A stretch of DNA of 60,467 nt from Vulcanimicrobiota bacterium. GTDB taxonomy: Bacteria > Vulcanimicrobiota > Vulcanimicrobiia > Eremiobacterales > Eremiobacteraceae. Positions 52,657-60,467 of the stretch are shown here, piece after piece. The DNA is taken from assembly GCA_019235715.1 (NCBI GenBank), contig JAFAKE010000048.1:1-60467 (forward strand), read 5' to 3'. Within the stretch, counting starts at the first letter, position 1. Every line of letters begins with the position of its first letter. The notes below the pieces were generated by a model, which ran no database searches, had not been told where the DNA came from, and saw only the letters and a program-made list of their open reading frames with translations. The translations under genes were made by a program, and so were the position numbers.

Positions 52657-53877
52657 ATGTTCGGCGCCTCTGAACGATCTCTCACGCGTTCGACCGCGCT
52701 GCGCGAGACGGAGCCGGCTCCGCACGTCGACACGCAGCAGCGGCTCGATTGGCTTTCCGCCGGGCACGGCGCGCCGCAACCCGCGCGCGGTCGCACCTAC
52801 CTCGCGCTGTCCATCCTCGACCGCTACATGGCCCGCGAGCTGCTCGCGCCGTTCGGCTTCGCCATCGCCGCATTCACGCTGTTCATGCTCATCAATTCGC
52901 TCTTCTTGGCGGCGGAATACGTCATCAACAAGGGCGTGCCGGCATTTCTGATCGCGAAGTATCTCGCGCTGCAGCTGCCCGCGCTGATGTATCTGATCCT
53001 GCCGTTCTCGTGCTTGTTCGGCATCCTGCTCGGCATCGGACGCCTGGCCGCAGACAACGAGATCGCTGCGATGCGCACGAGCGGCATCAGCCTGCGACGC
53101 ATCGCACTGCCATGTTTCGTCCTTGGCGTCATCATGACCATCATCGCGTTCGCGATCAATGAAGAGATCGCGCCGCGCTCGCAAGCCAAGTCGGTCGAAT
53201 TGTTCAGGCAGATCGCGTTCCACTCGACACAGGCGATCATCCAGCCATATCAATTCTTCCGTACGACCGACGGCCAGCACGTCATCTACATCCAGTCGGT
53301 CGACTCCGGCACGGGCGTGATGCACAACGTGCAAGTGTTCAACATAGGATCCGGTTATTGGCCCGAGACGCTGACGGCACGCATCGGACGTCAGGTGGGG
53401 GGCAAGCTCGTCCTCGAGGACGGCGTCGTGACGACGACCGGCTATCAGGGAACGGTCACGCAGGTCAAGCATTTCAACACGCTTGAGTTCCCGCTGGGCG
53501 ACACGAGTTTGCTCTACTCGCCGCAAAGCGCATTCGAGACGAATTCGCGCGAGCTGCGCTTGCAGATCCAGAACTTGAAGACCGGCGGGCAGGACGTCAC
53601 CCAGCTCGAGATGTCGCTGCAGCAGAAGTACGCGATGCCGGCGGCGTGTCTCATCGGCGTGCTCATCGCGCTGCCGATGGGCATCCGTTTCGGCAAGCGC
53701 GGGCGCGGCGTCGCCGCCATTTTCGCCATCGTCATCCTGCTTGGGTACTATCTCATCATGGCCGCAACGAATGCTTTGGGCAAGAGCGGGGCGATGCCGC
53801 CCGTGCTCGCTGCATGGGCGCCCAACATCATCATGGGTTCGGCCGGCCTCGTCTTGCTGCTGCTCGAGGAACGTTAA
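52657..53877 (+). CDS. LptF/LptG family lipopolysaccharide export permease
   Basis: A 406-residue YjgP/YjgQ permease. It starts with an unusual hydrophilic extension of about 50 residues, then LDRYMARELLAPFGFA (the family start), TM helices 1-3, a periplasmic jellyroll domain (about 180-300), and C-terminal TM helices (PAACLIGVLIALPMGI, PNIIMGSAGLVLLLLEE). With LptB it extracts lipopolysaccharide from the inner membrane. Only one F/G-type gene is present here and it cannot be assigned to F or G. A homodimer, or a second gene elsewhere, is needed. Confidence 0.92.
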   Translation: MFGASERSLTRSTALRETEPAPHVDTQQRLDWLSAGHGAPQPARGRTYLALSILDRYMARELLAPFGFAIAAFTLFMLINSLFLAAEYVINKGVPAFLIAKYLALQLPALMYLILPFSCLFGILLGIGRLAADNEIAAMRTSGISLRRIALPCFVLGVIMTIIAFAINEEIAPRSQAKSVELFRQIAFHSTQAIIQPYQFFRTTDGQHVIYIQSVDSGTGVMHNVQVFNIGSGYWPETLTARIGRQVGGKLVLEDGVVTTTGYQGTVTQVKHFNTLEFPLGDTSLLYSPQSAFETNSRELRLQIQNLKTGGQDVTQLEMSLQQKYAMPAACLIGVLIALPMGIRFGKRGRGVAAIFAIVILLGYYLIMAATNALGKSGAMPPVLAAWAPNIIMGSAGLVLLLLEER

Positions 53878-53884
53878 CCACCCG

Positions 53885-56317
53885 TTGCGGCGCGGACGCA
53901 ACGGCCTATTCGGAGCTGCTTGCGCGATCCTCGCTGCGGCGTTGTTCGTCGTGCCCGCGCGCACGCTCGCGCAACCCGAGAACTTGCCGCCGACGTTGCC
54001 ACCGACACCGCAGCCGTTCGCGACTTCGTCGCCGTTGCCGGGCGCGTCGATGTCGCCGTTGCCCGGCGGTGCTGCCAGCGCGACGCCGATGCTCATGAAC
54101 CAGCCGACCGTCGTTCCGCAAACGCCTGCGGCGACGCCGACGGGCATTCCCGATCCCGACTCGTATCCCACGCTCGTGCGCCCGTTCTTGACGCCTGCGC
54201 CCGGCGGCTCGGAAGCGCCCGTCATCCAAGAAACCGCGGCGCCGCCGTCGCCGCCACCCGGCTTCGGCCGGCTCACGGCAGACCGCTTGTACGGCAACGC
54301 CGCAGGCGACATGGATGCCGACGGCCATGTGCTCATCGTATCGGGCGACTCGAGCATCACTGCGGAACGCGCGCACTACGATTCTGCCTCGCGCACCATA
54401 CGCGCGATCGGCGACGTCCATTATGTGTCGGCCAACGGCGATACGGCGAGTGCCGCGGCGCTCGATTACGACGTCGCGCACGACCGCACGATCATGGACG
54501 GCGTGCAAGGACAGACATCGGCCGTCGCGTTCCAGTCCGAACGCATCCACGGCTACGTCTACTACAAAGGCGAGCGCATCACGATCGACCACAACGGACA
54601 CGCGATCCTCGAGCGCGGCTGGGTCACGACGTGCGCGCTCAATCACGTCGCCTACCACATCACCGGCAAAGAGATCGAGATCCGGCCCAACGACCGGCTG
54701 ATCGCGCACGGCCCGGCGCTATATCTCGGCAAGTATTTGGTGGCAGGCCTCGGCATTTTGGTCGTGCCGCTGACCCCCCAAGGGCAGCGCCGTCCGACGG
54801 CGATCGCGCCGCGCATCGGATACAACTCGATCTACGGCGTCTTTCTGAAGAACTACATCAATTTCTATTCGAGCCCGTACTTCTACGGCACGTATCACGT
54901 CGATTTCTATCAGAAGGCGGGCATCGGGTTAGGTGCTGACTTGTACTTCGCGCGGCGCGACGGCATGGGCTCGGGCGAGTTCTCGATCTACGACCTGCAC
55001 AGCAACAACTATCAGTTCGAAAACACGGGCGTGCGCAACTCGCTGACGTCCAACCTGACGTACGAGCGCGTATTTTCGCATCACGTCACGCTCTCGGCGA
55101 ACGCGAGCTACGTCAGCCAGTCGCTCATCACGTCGATTCCGCCGACGCTGTCGGCGAACATCAACGTCGTCCACACCGGTGCGCGCAGCACAACGAGCTA
55201 CGGCGGCACGATCACCTCGACCGGACCCTCAAGCTCGATCGGCGCGCTCTTCAACCACAACATCTCGTTTTCGCCGGTCTTCTCGGAGAACGTGTCGCTG
55301 CAGCTGCAGTACAACAACTCGGTGTTCGGCTCAGGCACGCCCGCCGAATCGACGTCATATTCGCGTTCGACGATCTTCCAAAGCGACACGCGCTATTCGG
55401 CGCACGCATTCGACGCCGACTTGCTGATCTCGACCGACCACGGTCAGACCAGCGATACATCACCGCTCTCCGGAACGACGACGCAACCCGTTGTCGGATT
55501 GCAGAAAGTCCCCGAGCTGACGATCCGCAGCCGCCCGTTCAACGTCACGTCGCTGCGCTTGCCGCTGCAGCTCAGCCTCATCGACGGAATCTACGACGAC
55601 GGCTACGACAACATCACGACGGCGCGCTACGAGCTCAACGGACAGGCGGGAACCGCGTTGTACCGCGTTGGGGAGAGCGTGACGCTTTCAGGACTGGTCG
55701 GCGTGCGCCAGGACATCTACGGCACGGGCGACGAGCGCGGCGCCATCACCGAACAGTTCTCGATGCAGAAATTCTTCGGCACGCACGCCGACAACACGCT
55801 CGCGTACCAGATGCAAAGCGTACGCGGTTACACGCCGATGCCCGCCTACGATCTGCTCGTCGGCTACGACCAGATCAACGAGAACCTCAACATATACAAT
55901 GGAAGCGCGTATCGCTTCACCGCGACCACGAACTACGATTTCAAGAACAAGTTCTTGGGTTCGATCAACTATCAGCTCAACGTCGCGCCCTCGCCGTATG
56001 CGAACGTGCTGCTCGGCGATTCATACGATCCGCACGGCACCGGATATGGTCCGCTGCAGATCACGCTCTCGACGCCGCTCGGGCGCGACGACTACCTGCA
56101 GTTCTTAGGCAATTACGACTTCAAGCTGCACGGATTGCAAGGCCAGAACTACTTCCTGACGCACACCGTCAACGATTGTTATGAGATCCGCCTCGCATAC
56201 CGTCAAGCGCTTCACGAGTTCGATGTGTCGTTCGCGCTGCTCGCTTTCCCGTCGCAGGCGGTCAATTTCGGCCTGACGGGCAATTCGATTTTACCGCAGA
56301 GCTTCGGCTCGCCCTAG
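53885..56317 (+). CDS. LptD/OstA-like outer-membrane LPS assembly protein
   Basis: An 810-residue exported protein with a signal peptide (about 1-29). A Pro-rich linker (about 30-125) leads into an N-terminal OstA/LptA-like beta-jellyroll (about 128-270: GDSSITAERAHYDSASRTIR, the HYVSANGDTASAAALDYD repeat). The C-terminal two thirds are alternating amphipathic strands with terminal aromatic residues, typical of a large beta-barrel. It should receive LPS from the periplasmic bridge and insert it in the outer membrane. I take TTG at 53885, 8 bases after the permease stop, since longer readings run into that gene out of frame. No ATG is nearby. Confidence 0.85.
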   Translation: MRRGRNGLFGAACAILAAALFVVPARTLAQPENLPPTLPPTPQPFATSSPLPGASMSPLPGGAASATPMLMNQPTVVPQTPAATPTGIPDPDSYPTLVRPFLTPAPGGSEAPVIQETAAPPSPPPGFGRLTADRLYGNAAGDMDADGHVLIVSGDSSITAERAHYDSASRTIRAIGDVHYVSANGDTASAAALDYDVAHDRTIMDGVQGQTSAVAFQSERIHGYVYYKGERITIDHNGHAILERGWVTTCALNHVAYHITGKEIEIRPNDRLIAHGPALYLGKYLVAGLGILVVPLTPQGQRRPTAIAPRIGYNSIYGVFLKNYINFYSSPYFYGTYHVDFYQKAGIGLGADLYFARRDGMGSGEFSIYDLHSNNYQFENTGVRNSLTSNLTYERVFSHHVTLSANASYVSQSLITSIPPTLSANINVVHTGARSTTSYGGTITSTGPSSSIGALFNHNISFSPVFSENVSLQLQYNNSVFGSGTPAESTSYSRSTIFQSDTRYSAHAFDADLLISTDHGQTSDTSPLSGTTTQPVVGLQKVPELTIRSRPFNVTSLRLPLQLSLIDGIYDDGYDNITTARYELNGQAGTALYRVGESVTLSGLVGVRQDIYGTGDERGAITEQFSMQKFFGTHADNTLAYQMQSVRGYTPMPAYDLLVGYDQINENLNIYNGSAYRFTATTNYDFKNKFLGSINYQLNVAPSPYANVLLGDSYDPHGTGYGPLQITLSTPLGRDDYLQFLGNYDFKLHGLQGQNYFLTHTVNDCYEIRLAYRQALHEFDVSFALLAFPSQAVNFGLTGNSILPQSFGSP

Positions 56318-56339
56318 CCTCAGCGACTTCGGGCCGGGC

Positions 56340-57119
56340 CTACGGTGGCGTGACGATGATCTGGCCGCCGGTGATGAAAAGGTTCGGGTTGTTCGGGCCC
56401 TGTTTTGTCGGCGGCGAGGTGAGCTGGTTGAAGTACGTCGCCTTCACCGTGAGGTCGACAGGCAAGTCATAGCCGCTCGTCAGCAGGCTGCAGCATCCGA
56501 GTTGATCCTGAGGCGTATGATTCGCAGAGTTGTCGGTCGTGATGTAATTGACGTGCAAGAGAACGGCCGGCGGCGTCAAGACGGTCGGCGGATTCGTGCC
56601 GTTGGGGTTCGAGCGGATCGAGAAGTCGCTGATCGGCAGCTGAATGGACATCGTGTTGTTGACGCCGCTGCCCGTCGAGATCTGCGGATTGAAGATGAAC
56701 TGCTGGCTCGTCAAGATGATCGGGATGAAGGTGACGACGCCGCCCGTACCCACCGTCTTGTATGAGTAGTTGAAGCCGTTCGGCTGGGCCACGGTGTCGA
56801 AGCCGTAGACGAATTCCTGGTCCCAATGGGTGAACGAGCCGGCCTGCGCCTCGGCGACGGTCGGCATGCCCGCGGGCTCGCCGGGGTTCACGCTGGTGCC
56901 CGATGACGTCACCGCGTTGACGGCGATGATATAGTCGCCTTGCGATTGCGTGATCTGACCCGCGACGGTGAACTGGAACTGAATCGTGCCGCCGGCCGTG
57001 GTGATAAGCGGCGGCGTCAGTGGCCCGCGGCCGCATGACGCCATGAACGCCGCCGCCACGAGGGCGGACGCAGCGCGCAGTGGCGCGAACGATGAGCGGC
57101 GTGGCTGAGCGGAATTCAT
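56340..57119 (-). CDS. Predicted lipoprotein, unknown function
   Basis: A 259-residue lipoprotein. Lipobox AAAFMASC (Cys at about 29). The mature part is a single beta-rich domain (TIQFQFTVAGQITQSQGDY, SYKTVGTGGVVTFIPI, PAVLLHVNYITTD) with a Cys pair (LGCCSLL). I recognise no family. It is on the opposite strand to the lpt genes, between the LptD-like gene and lnt, and its 5' end overlaps the start of lnt by 28 bases, an unusual divergent overlap. Confidence 0.6.
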   Translation of the reverse strand: MNSAQPRRSSFAPLRAASALVAAAFMASCGRGPLTPPLITTAGGTIQFQFTVAGQITQSQGDYIIAVNAVTSSGTSVNPGEPAGMPTVAEAQAGSFTHWDQEFVYGFDTVAQPNGFNYSYKTVGTGGVVTFIPIILTSQQFIFNPQISTGSGVNNTMSIQLPISDFSIRSNPNGTNPPTVLTPPAVLLHVNYITTDNSANHTPQDQLGCCSLLTSGYDLPVDLTVKATYFNQLTSPPTKQGPNNPNLFITGGQIIVTPP

Positions 57120-58609
57120 TCCTTTTACGCTTGGTGGTGGCGATCGCATGCCCGGTGGCCGCTGCGGCTGCATTTCCTAAAACGAATGCGTGGCCGCTCG
57201 CGTTCATCGCCTTCGCGCCCCTGTTCTGGTTGTGGTCCACCTCGTCCTGGAAAGCGGCGCTTGGCTGGTGCGCGCTCTCGTGCACCATCTTCTACGTGCT
57301 CGTCGACAAGTGGATGATCTATTCTCTGGGCGACGAGGTCGGCAACGCGCGCTTTGTCGCGATCGGGTTGCTCGCGTTTATCGAAAGTCTGTTCATGGCG
57401 CTCGGCGCGATCGCGATCTCACTCGTCGCGCGCCGGCGTTTCGGCTGGCCCATGGTGCTTGCCGCGCCCGCCGCGTGGCTCATCGCCGAATCCATCCGCA
57501 CCAACGGTGAAGCGAGCATGCCGTTCGCGCAAGCCGGCGCCATCGCACCGCATGTGAATTGGCTGCTGCCCATGGCCGCGTACGCGGGCATTTACGGCCT
57601 CACCGCGATCGTCATGCTCGCCAATGGCGCGATCGCAGGTCTCGTGTTCGGAGACCGCTTCGCGCGCATCGCCGGTGCGGTGATCTTAGGCGCGCTCGTG
57701 GTCGTCGTCGCGATCGGCGATGCGGTGCGCGCGACGGTCGTCGTGCCGCCCGCCGGCACCCGCATCGCGATCGTCCAAGGCAACATCTCGCAGCGCGTCA
57801 AGTGGTCGCCTGCGCGTTTCGCGCAGACGATGTCGACGTACACGTCGCTGACGCGCCAGGCCGCGGCAGCCGGCGCGCGCATCGTCGTTTGGCCCGAGAC
57901 GGCGATCACCGACTTTCCGCTCGAAAAGCCTGAGATCTTCGGTCAGCTGCAATACGTCGTGCGCGAGCAGCAGGTGTGGCTGCTCGCGGGGACGGTCGAA
58001 TCTCCGGCAAAGGGCGAGATCTACAACATCGTCATGACGATGGATCCGCAAGGCCATCTCGGCGACGTGTATCGCAAGCACATCCTTGTGCCGTTCGCCG
58101 AGTATCTGCCGCTCGATTGGCTGTTCCGCAACATCCCCGGGTTCGACCAGGCCTCGAACTTCACGCACGGTCCTGGCGCGGGACTGCTGCACGTTGAACA
58201 CTACGCGTTCGGCGCGCTGATCTGCTTCGAGTCAGCGTACTCGTCGTACGCGCGACAGACCGCTTTACTGGGAGCGACATCGCTGCTCATCATCACCGAC
58301 GACGCATGGTTCGGCAACACATCTGGTCCGCTGATCCACGCAGACCTCGCAGCGATCGATGCCGTCGAAACCGGCCGGTGGGTCGTGCGCGGTGCTGACA
58401 CCGGTATCTCGCAGTTCATCGATCCGCGCGGCAGAGTCGTCGCGCAGCTGCCGCTGGATACGCAAGGCGTGCTCGCGGCGGACATCGGCGCGCCGATCGT
58501 CACTCCGTATGTGCGCTATGGCGCCGGATGGCTTGAGGCGCTTGCGCTGTGCGCGCTGCTCATCGCAGCGGTCGCGCGGCCGGCGGCGGAGAAAAGAGTC
58601 CGCAGATGA
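57092..58609 (+). CDS. lnt: Apolipoprotein N-acyltransferase
   Basis: A 505-residue inner-membrane enzyme that adds the third acyl chain to lipoproteins. Eight or so N-terminal helices precede a nitrilase-like domain with the E-K-C triad: Glu in VVWPETAITD, Lys in YRKHILVPFAEYLPL, and Cys at about 378 in ALICFESAYSSYA. The many lipoprotein genes in this window would be substrates. ATG at 57092 is one of three possible starts (GTG at 57080 and 57101). Any of them overlaps the divergent lipoprotein gene. Confidence 0.94.
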   Translation: MSGVAERNSFLLRLVVAIACPVAAAAAFPKTNAWPLAFIAFAPLFWLWSTSSWKAALGWCALSCTIFYVLVDKWMIYSLGDEVGNARFVAIGLLAFIESLFMALGAIAISLVARRRFGWPMVLAAPAAWLIAESIRTNGEASMPFAQAGAIAPHVNWLLPMAAYAGIYGLTAIVMLANGAIAGLVFGDRFARIAGAVILGALVVVVAIGDAVRATVVVPPAGTRIAIVQGNISQRVKWSPARFAQTMSTYTSLTRQAAAAGARIVVWPETAITDFPLEKPEIFGQLQYVVREQQVWLLAGTVESPAKGEIYNIVMTMDPQGHLGDVYRKHILVPFAEYLPLDWLFRNIPGFDQASNFTHGPGAGLLHVEHYAFGALICFESAYSSYARQTALLGATSLLIITDDAWFGNTSGPLIHADLAAIDAVETGRWVVRGADTGISQFIDPRGRVVAQLPLDTQGVLAADIGAPIVTPYVRYGAGWLEALALCALLIAAVARPAAEKRVRR

Positions 58610-59220
58610 ACCCGCGCATCCATGAGTTTTTCGAATATGCGTCCAAGCGCTGGCCGGTGTGGGTCGGCGTGGGCGGCGCCCTGTTCGGCCTCACATTTAT
58701 CTTCTTCTTAGTAGCGGGGTTGATGACGCCCGACCTCGTGCCCGCCAACGGCGACGCGAAGATCGTCATCAAGGGCATCTCCGGTCAAGGCGAACACGAG
58801 GGCAAGACGAGCTGGCTGTTCGCCGCTGACAAGGCGGAGTTCAGCACGGACGGAGCCGTGCAGACCTACCACAACGCGACGGCGACGTACTATTTCCGTG
58901 GGCGACCGATGTATCGCGTCGTCGCGGGCGAGATCACGGTCGATACGCGCAGCCTCAACTATTCAGCGGATAGGGGCGTGCGCGTGTGGTCGCTTGGACT
59001 GCCCGAGAAACAACACTTCTACACCGAATCTCTGGTATGGAACAACGGCACGCAGATGCTCAACTGTCCGGGCGATACCGATCTGCTCTATCAGGGGGTA
59101 CAGACCAAGACCAACCACCTGACCGCGAACCTCGTGACCGGGATGATCACGACCGGTCAGTCGATCGCTAAGGTCGGCCAGCCTTCGACAACTCGCCCTT
59201 CAACCAGTCGATCACCTTGA
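58606..59220 (+). CDS. lptC: LptC-like LPS transport protein
   Basis: A 204-residue single-pass protein. A membrane helix (about 15-43: VGVGGALFGLTFIFFLVAGL) anchors a beta-jellyroll domain of the LptC/OstA class (KTSWLFAADKAEFSTDGAV, ATYYFRGRPMYRVVAGEI). It would form the first part of the periplasmic bridge above the LptF/G permease. ATG at 58606 overlaps the lnt stop (ATGA). The last 53 bases overlap, tail to tail, the end of the isomerase gene on the minus strand. Confidence 0.85.
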   Translation: MNPRIHEFFEYASKRWPVWVGVGGALFGLTFIFFLVAGLMTPDLVPANGDAKIVIKGISGQGEHEGKTSWLFAADKAEFSTDGAVQTYHNATATYYFRGRPMYRVVAGEITVDTRSLNYSADRGVRVWSLGLPEKQHFYTESLVWNNGTQMLNCPGDTDLLYQGVQTKTNHLTANLVTGMITTGQSIAKVGQPSTTRPSTSRSP

Positions 59221-60250
59221 CGGGCGTCGGGTCCTCGCCGTACGCATACGCCAAGTAGCACGACGCGAAATCGCCGGTATAGACGAGCGAAAGCGTTCGC
59301 GCTAGCGCGCTGTCACCTTGCGCCCAGACTTCGCTGACGCTCGCTGCATGCTTTTCGACGATCGTCTTCGTCAGTTCGGCGCGGCGTTTGATCGCTGTGG
59401 GTTCGCGGTCGTCGCGTAGAAAGACGACCGCCAGCTCGGCTGCTGGGCGCGCCTGCCCGTGCTCACCGCTCCAGCCGACCGACTCGTTATGATCGAGTTC
59501 GGGCAATACGTTTGCGATGGCTATGGCCTTGGCGTTCTCATTGATCTGCGTCTTCCAGCGATAGGCGACGACGCCGCGCTCGCCTTGCGAACCGTAAATG
59601 ACCGGAAGCATGTCCTTCCAGCGCGCCGCGAGCCCCTTCGCCCGGTTGTTCTCTTGCGCGACGTCCGGCGCGCAATCCGTGCGCACGCCCTCAAGCGTCG
59701 CGATCATGCCATCGATGTCATCGAGCAGCGTGTCTGGCATCAGCCCCGCGCGCACGGCGATGACGATCAGGGGAACGAACGAGTAGCCGAGCGCCGCCCG
59801 CGGTTGGAGGCCGCCTGGTATGAGGATCGTCGAAACCTTGTCGCGTTGCGCGCGCGTGGCCAGCTCACCGCCGGTCGTCACCGCCACGATCGTCGCGCCC
59901 GCTTTACGTGCTGCGTCGTACGAAGCCAGCGTCTCCTCGGTATTGCCCGAGTAGCTGGCGGCGATGACCAGCGAGCGCTTATCGACGTAACCGGGCAGAT
60001 GGTAGTCGCGCGACACTTCGACCGGCGCGCGCAATAGCGGCTGATAGATCGCACGCAAGAGGTCGCCGCCGATCGCTGACCCGCCCATGCCGGTGATGAC
60101 GGCGTTGCCGAAGGCCGCGTTGACGGGCAGCTCGAGATCGGTGTTGAGGGCGATGTCTTTGGCGCGCTGGCACTGCTCGGGCAGCGAGAGGATCGCGCCC
60201 ATCATGTCCTTGGGATCGGCGGCTTTGGTGTCGACCGAGTCGAGCGTCAT
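59168..60250 (-). CDS. SIS-domain phosphoglucose/phosphomannose isomerase
   Basis: A 360-residue enzyme of the bifunctional PGI/PMI family. The first SIS domain has VITGMGGSAIGGDLLRAIY and the catalytic/sugar-binding SYSGNTEETLASYDAA. The second includes LPELDHNESVGW (family motif P-E-x-x-H-N-E), with the catalytic Glu/His. It interconverts glucose-6-phosphate or mannose-6-phosphate with fructose-6-phosphate, so it supplies sugar nucleotides for LPS or glycogen. Its 3' end overlaps lptC. It lies downstream of the KGG gene terminator and probably has its own promoter. Confidence 0.93.
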   Translation of the reverse strand: MTLDSVDTKAADPKDMMGAILSLPEQCQRAKDIALNTDLELPVNAAFGNAVITGMGGSAIGGDLLRAIYQPLLRAPVEVSRDYHLPGYVDKRSLVIAASYSGNTEETLASYDAARKAGATIVAVTTGGELATRAQRDKVSTILIPGGLQPRAALGYSFVPLIVIAVRAGLMPDTLLDDIDGMIATLEGVRTDCAPDVAQENNRAKGLAARWKDMLPVIYGSQGERGVVAYRWKTQINENAKAIAIANVLPELDHNESVGWSGEHGQARPAAELAVVFLRDDREPTAIKRRAELTKTIVEKHAASVSEVWAQGDSALARTLSLVYTGDFASCYLAYAYGEDPTPVKVIDWLKGELSKAGRP

Positions 60251-60273
60251 GCGGGCACCCTTATACCCTTATA

Positions 60274-60307
60274 GAAAGAGAAAGTGCGAGGACCCGTCGG
60301 TCCTCGC
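60274..60307 (-). terminator. Rho-independent terminator of the KGG gene
   Basis: Perfect nine-base arms GCGAGGACC (60286-60294) and GGTCCTCGC (60299-60307) enclose a 4-base loop. On the minus strand they are followed by TTTCTCTTTC. It lies 20 bases beyond the stop codon. Confidence 0.85.
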
Positions 60308-60326
60308 GCCGCGCTTCGACCCGCTC

Positions 60327-60467
60327 TTAGGAGGCCGCCGTCTTGGCCTCTTCGATCAGGCGCTTGACTTTCTGCCCGCCTTTGTGGCCGATCTCTTCAT
60401 AGAAGCCGGTCCCATACTTGTCTTTGACGGCGTTGCCGCCTTTCTGGCCGATAGCGCCGTAAAAACC
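60327..60467 (-). CDS. KGG-motif general stress protein (GsiB-like), partial
   Basis: Only the last 46 codons are in the window, and the gene continues past base 60467. The visible part shows two KGG-repeat units, GFYGAIGQKGGNAVKDKYG and GFYEEIGHKGGQKVKRLIEE, ending in a short Ala-rich tail. This is the stress-induced repeat of GsiB/YciG-type hydrophilic proteins, linked to desiccation and general stress in other bacteria. It is likely monocistronic, with the terminator just downstream. Confidence 0.88.
   Translation of the reverse strand, partial: GFYGAIGQKGGNAVKDKYGTGFYEEIGHKGGQKVKRLIEEAKTAAS

Noticed and set aside
52609-54360. 583-codon minus-strand ORF opposite the LptF/G and LptD genes
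   Set aside because: It is a mirror of two well-supported genes and its protein is rich in Arg/Asp/Glu low-complexity with no motif, typical of antisense frames in high-GC DNA.

Overview
The window is about 60.5 kb of high-GC, gene-dense chromosome with no rRNA, tRNA, phage, IS or CRISPR signal. Genes are packed with ATGA/GTGA start-stop overlaps, GTG and TTG starts are common, and strand changes are frequent. The organism is a diderm: it carries a lipopolysaccharide transport set (LptF/G-type permease, an LptD/OstA-type outer-membrane protein, an LptC-like protein), apolipoprotein N-acyltransferase and a predicted outer-membrane barrel. Its peptidoglycan is probably of the meso-diaminopimelate type, because MurE has the DNPR motif. 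A CIRCE-type operator before groESL implies HrcA control. The mix (diderm, high GC, atypical dcw cluster, CYTH-CHAD next to ppk) would suit an uncultured lineage of the Eremiobacterota/Armatimonadota kind. That placement is inference and needs a phylogeny.

Layout. 1-2.8 kb: a proline-rich membrane protein and a DUF4126 membrane protein. 2.8-7.8 kb (minus): polyphosphate operon ppk1, CYTH-CHAD, Nudix/SixA fusion, GNAT. 7.8-10.9 kb (minus): a YtrA-type GntR/ABC-2 transporter operon that opens with a 40-codon gene and a palindromic operator. 11-13.5 kb: creatininase-family amidohydrolase plus oligopeptide-binding lipoprotein. 13.6-17 kb: quinone reductase, DUF1036 secreted protein, aldo/keto reductase, DUF4097 protein. 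17-19.3 kb (minus): groES-groL with promoter, CIRCE and terminator. 19.3-22.9 kb: alr, CPA1 antiporter, ArsR and two SRPBCC proteins. 22.9-29.3 kb: CadC-like TPR regulator, DUF5916-type barrel, two exported alpha/beta hydrolases, Tim44-like zinc-ribbon protein. 29.3-49 kb: cell-wall region, with mraZ-rsmH-ftsL-PBP-murE-murF-mraY-murD-ftsW-murG in one coupled minus-strand run. An S9 peptidase and a convergent beta-propeller lipoprotein follow, then murC-murB, a small secreted protein, ddl and a HAD phosphatase. ftsQ, ftsA and ftsZ are absent. 49-52 kb: lipoprotein, TlpA-TPR protein, zinc-ribbon protein. 52.1-59.2 kb: lytic transglycosylase, LptF/G, LptD, lipoprotein, Lnt, LptC. 59.2-60.5 kb: SIS-domain sugar-phosphate isomerase and the C-terminal part of a KGG stress protein.

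The most unusual item is murF. Its normal ligase domain is followed by a linker and a C-terminal domain resembling coenzyme F420-0:gamma-glutamyl ligase (CofE), embedded in the peptidoglycan operon. Other items worth attention are the 40-aa peptide heading the YtrA/ABC operon, a compound CIRCE, a textbook four-repeat MraZ box, an 89-bp ftsW/murG overlap, and an interrupted dcw cluster.
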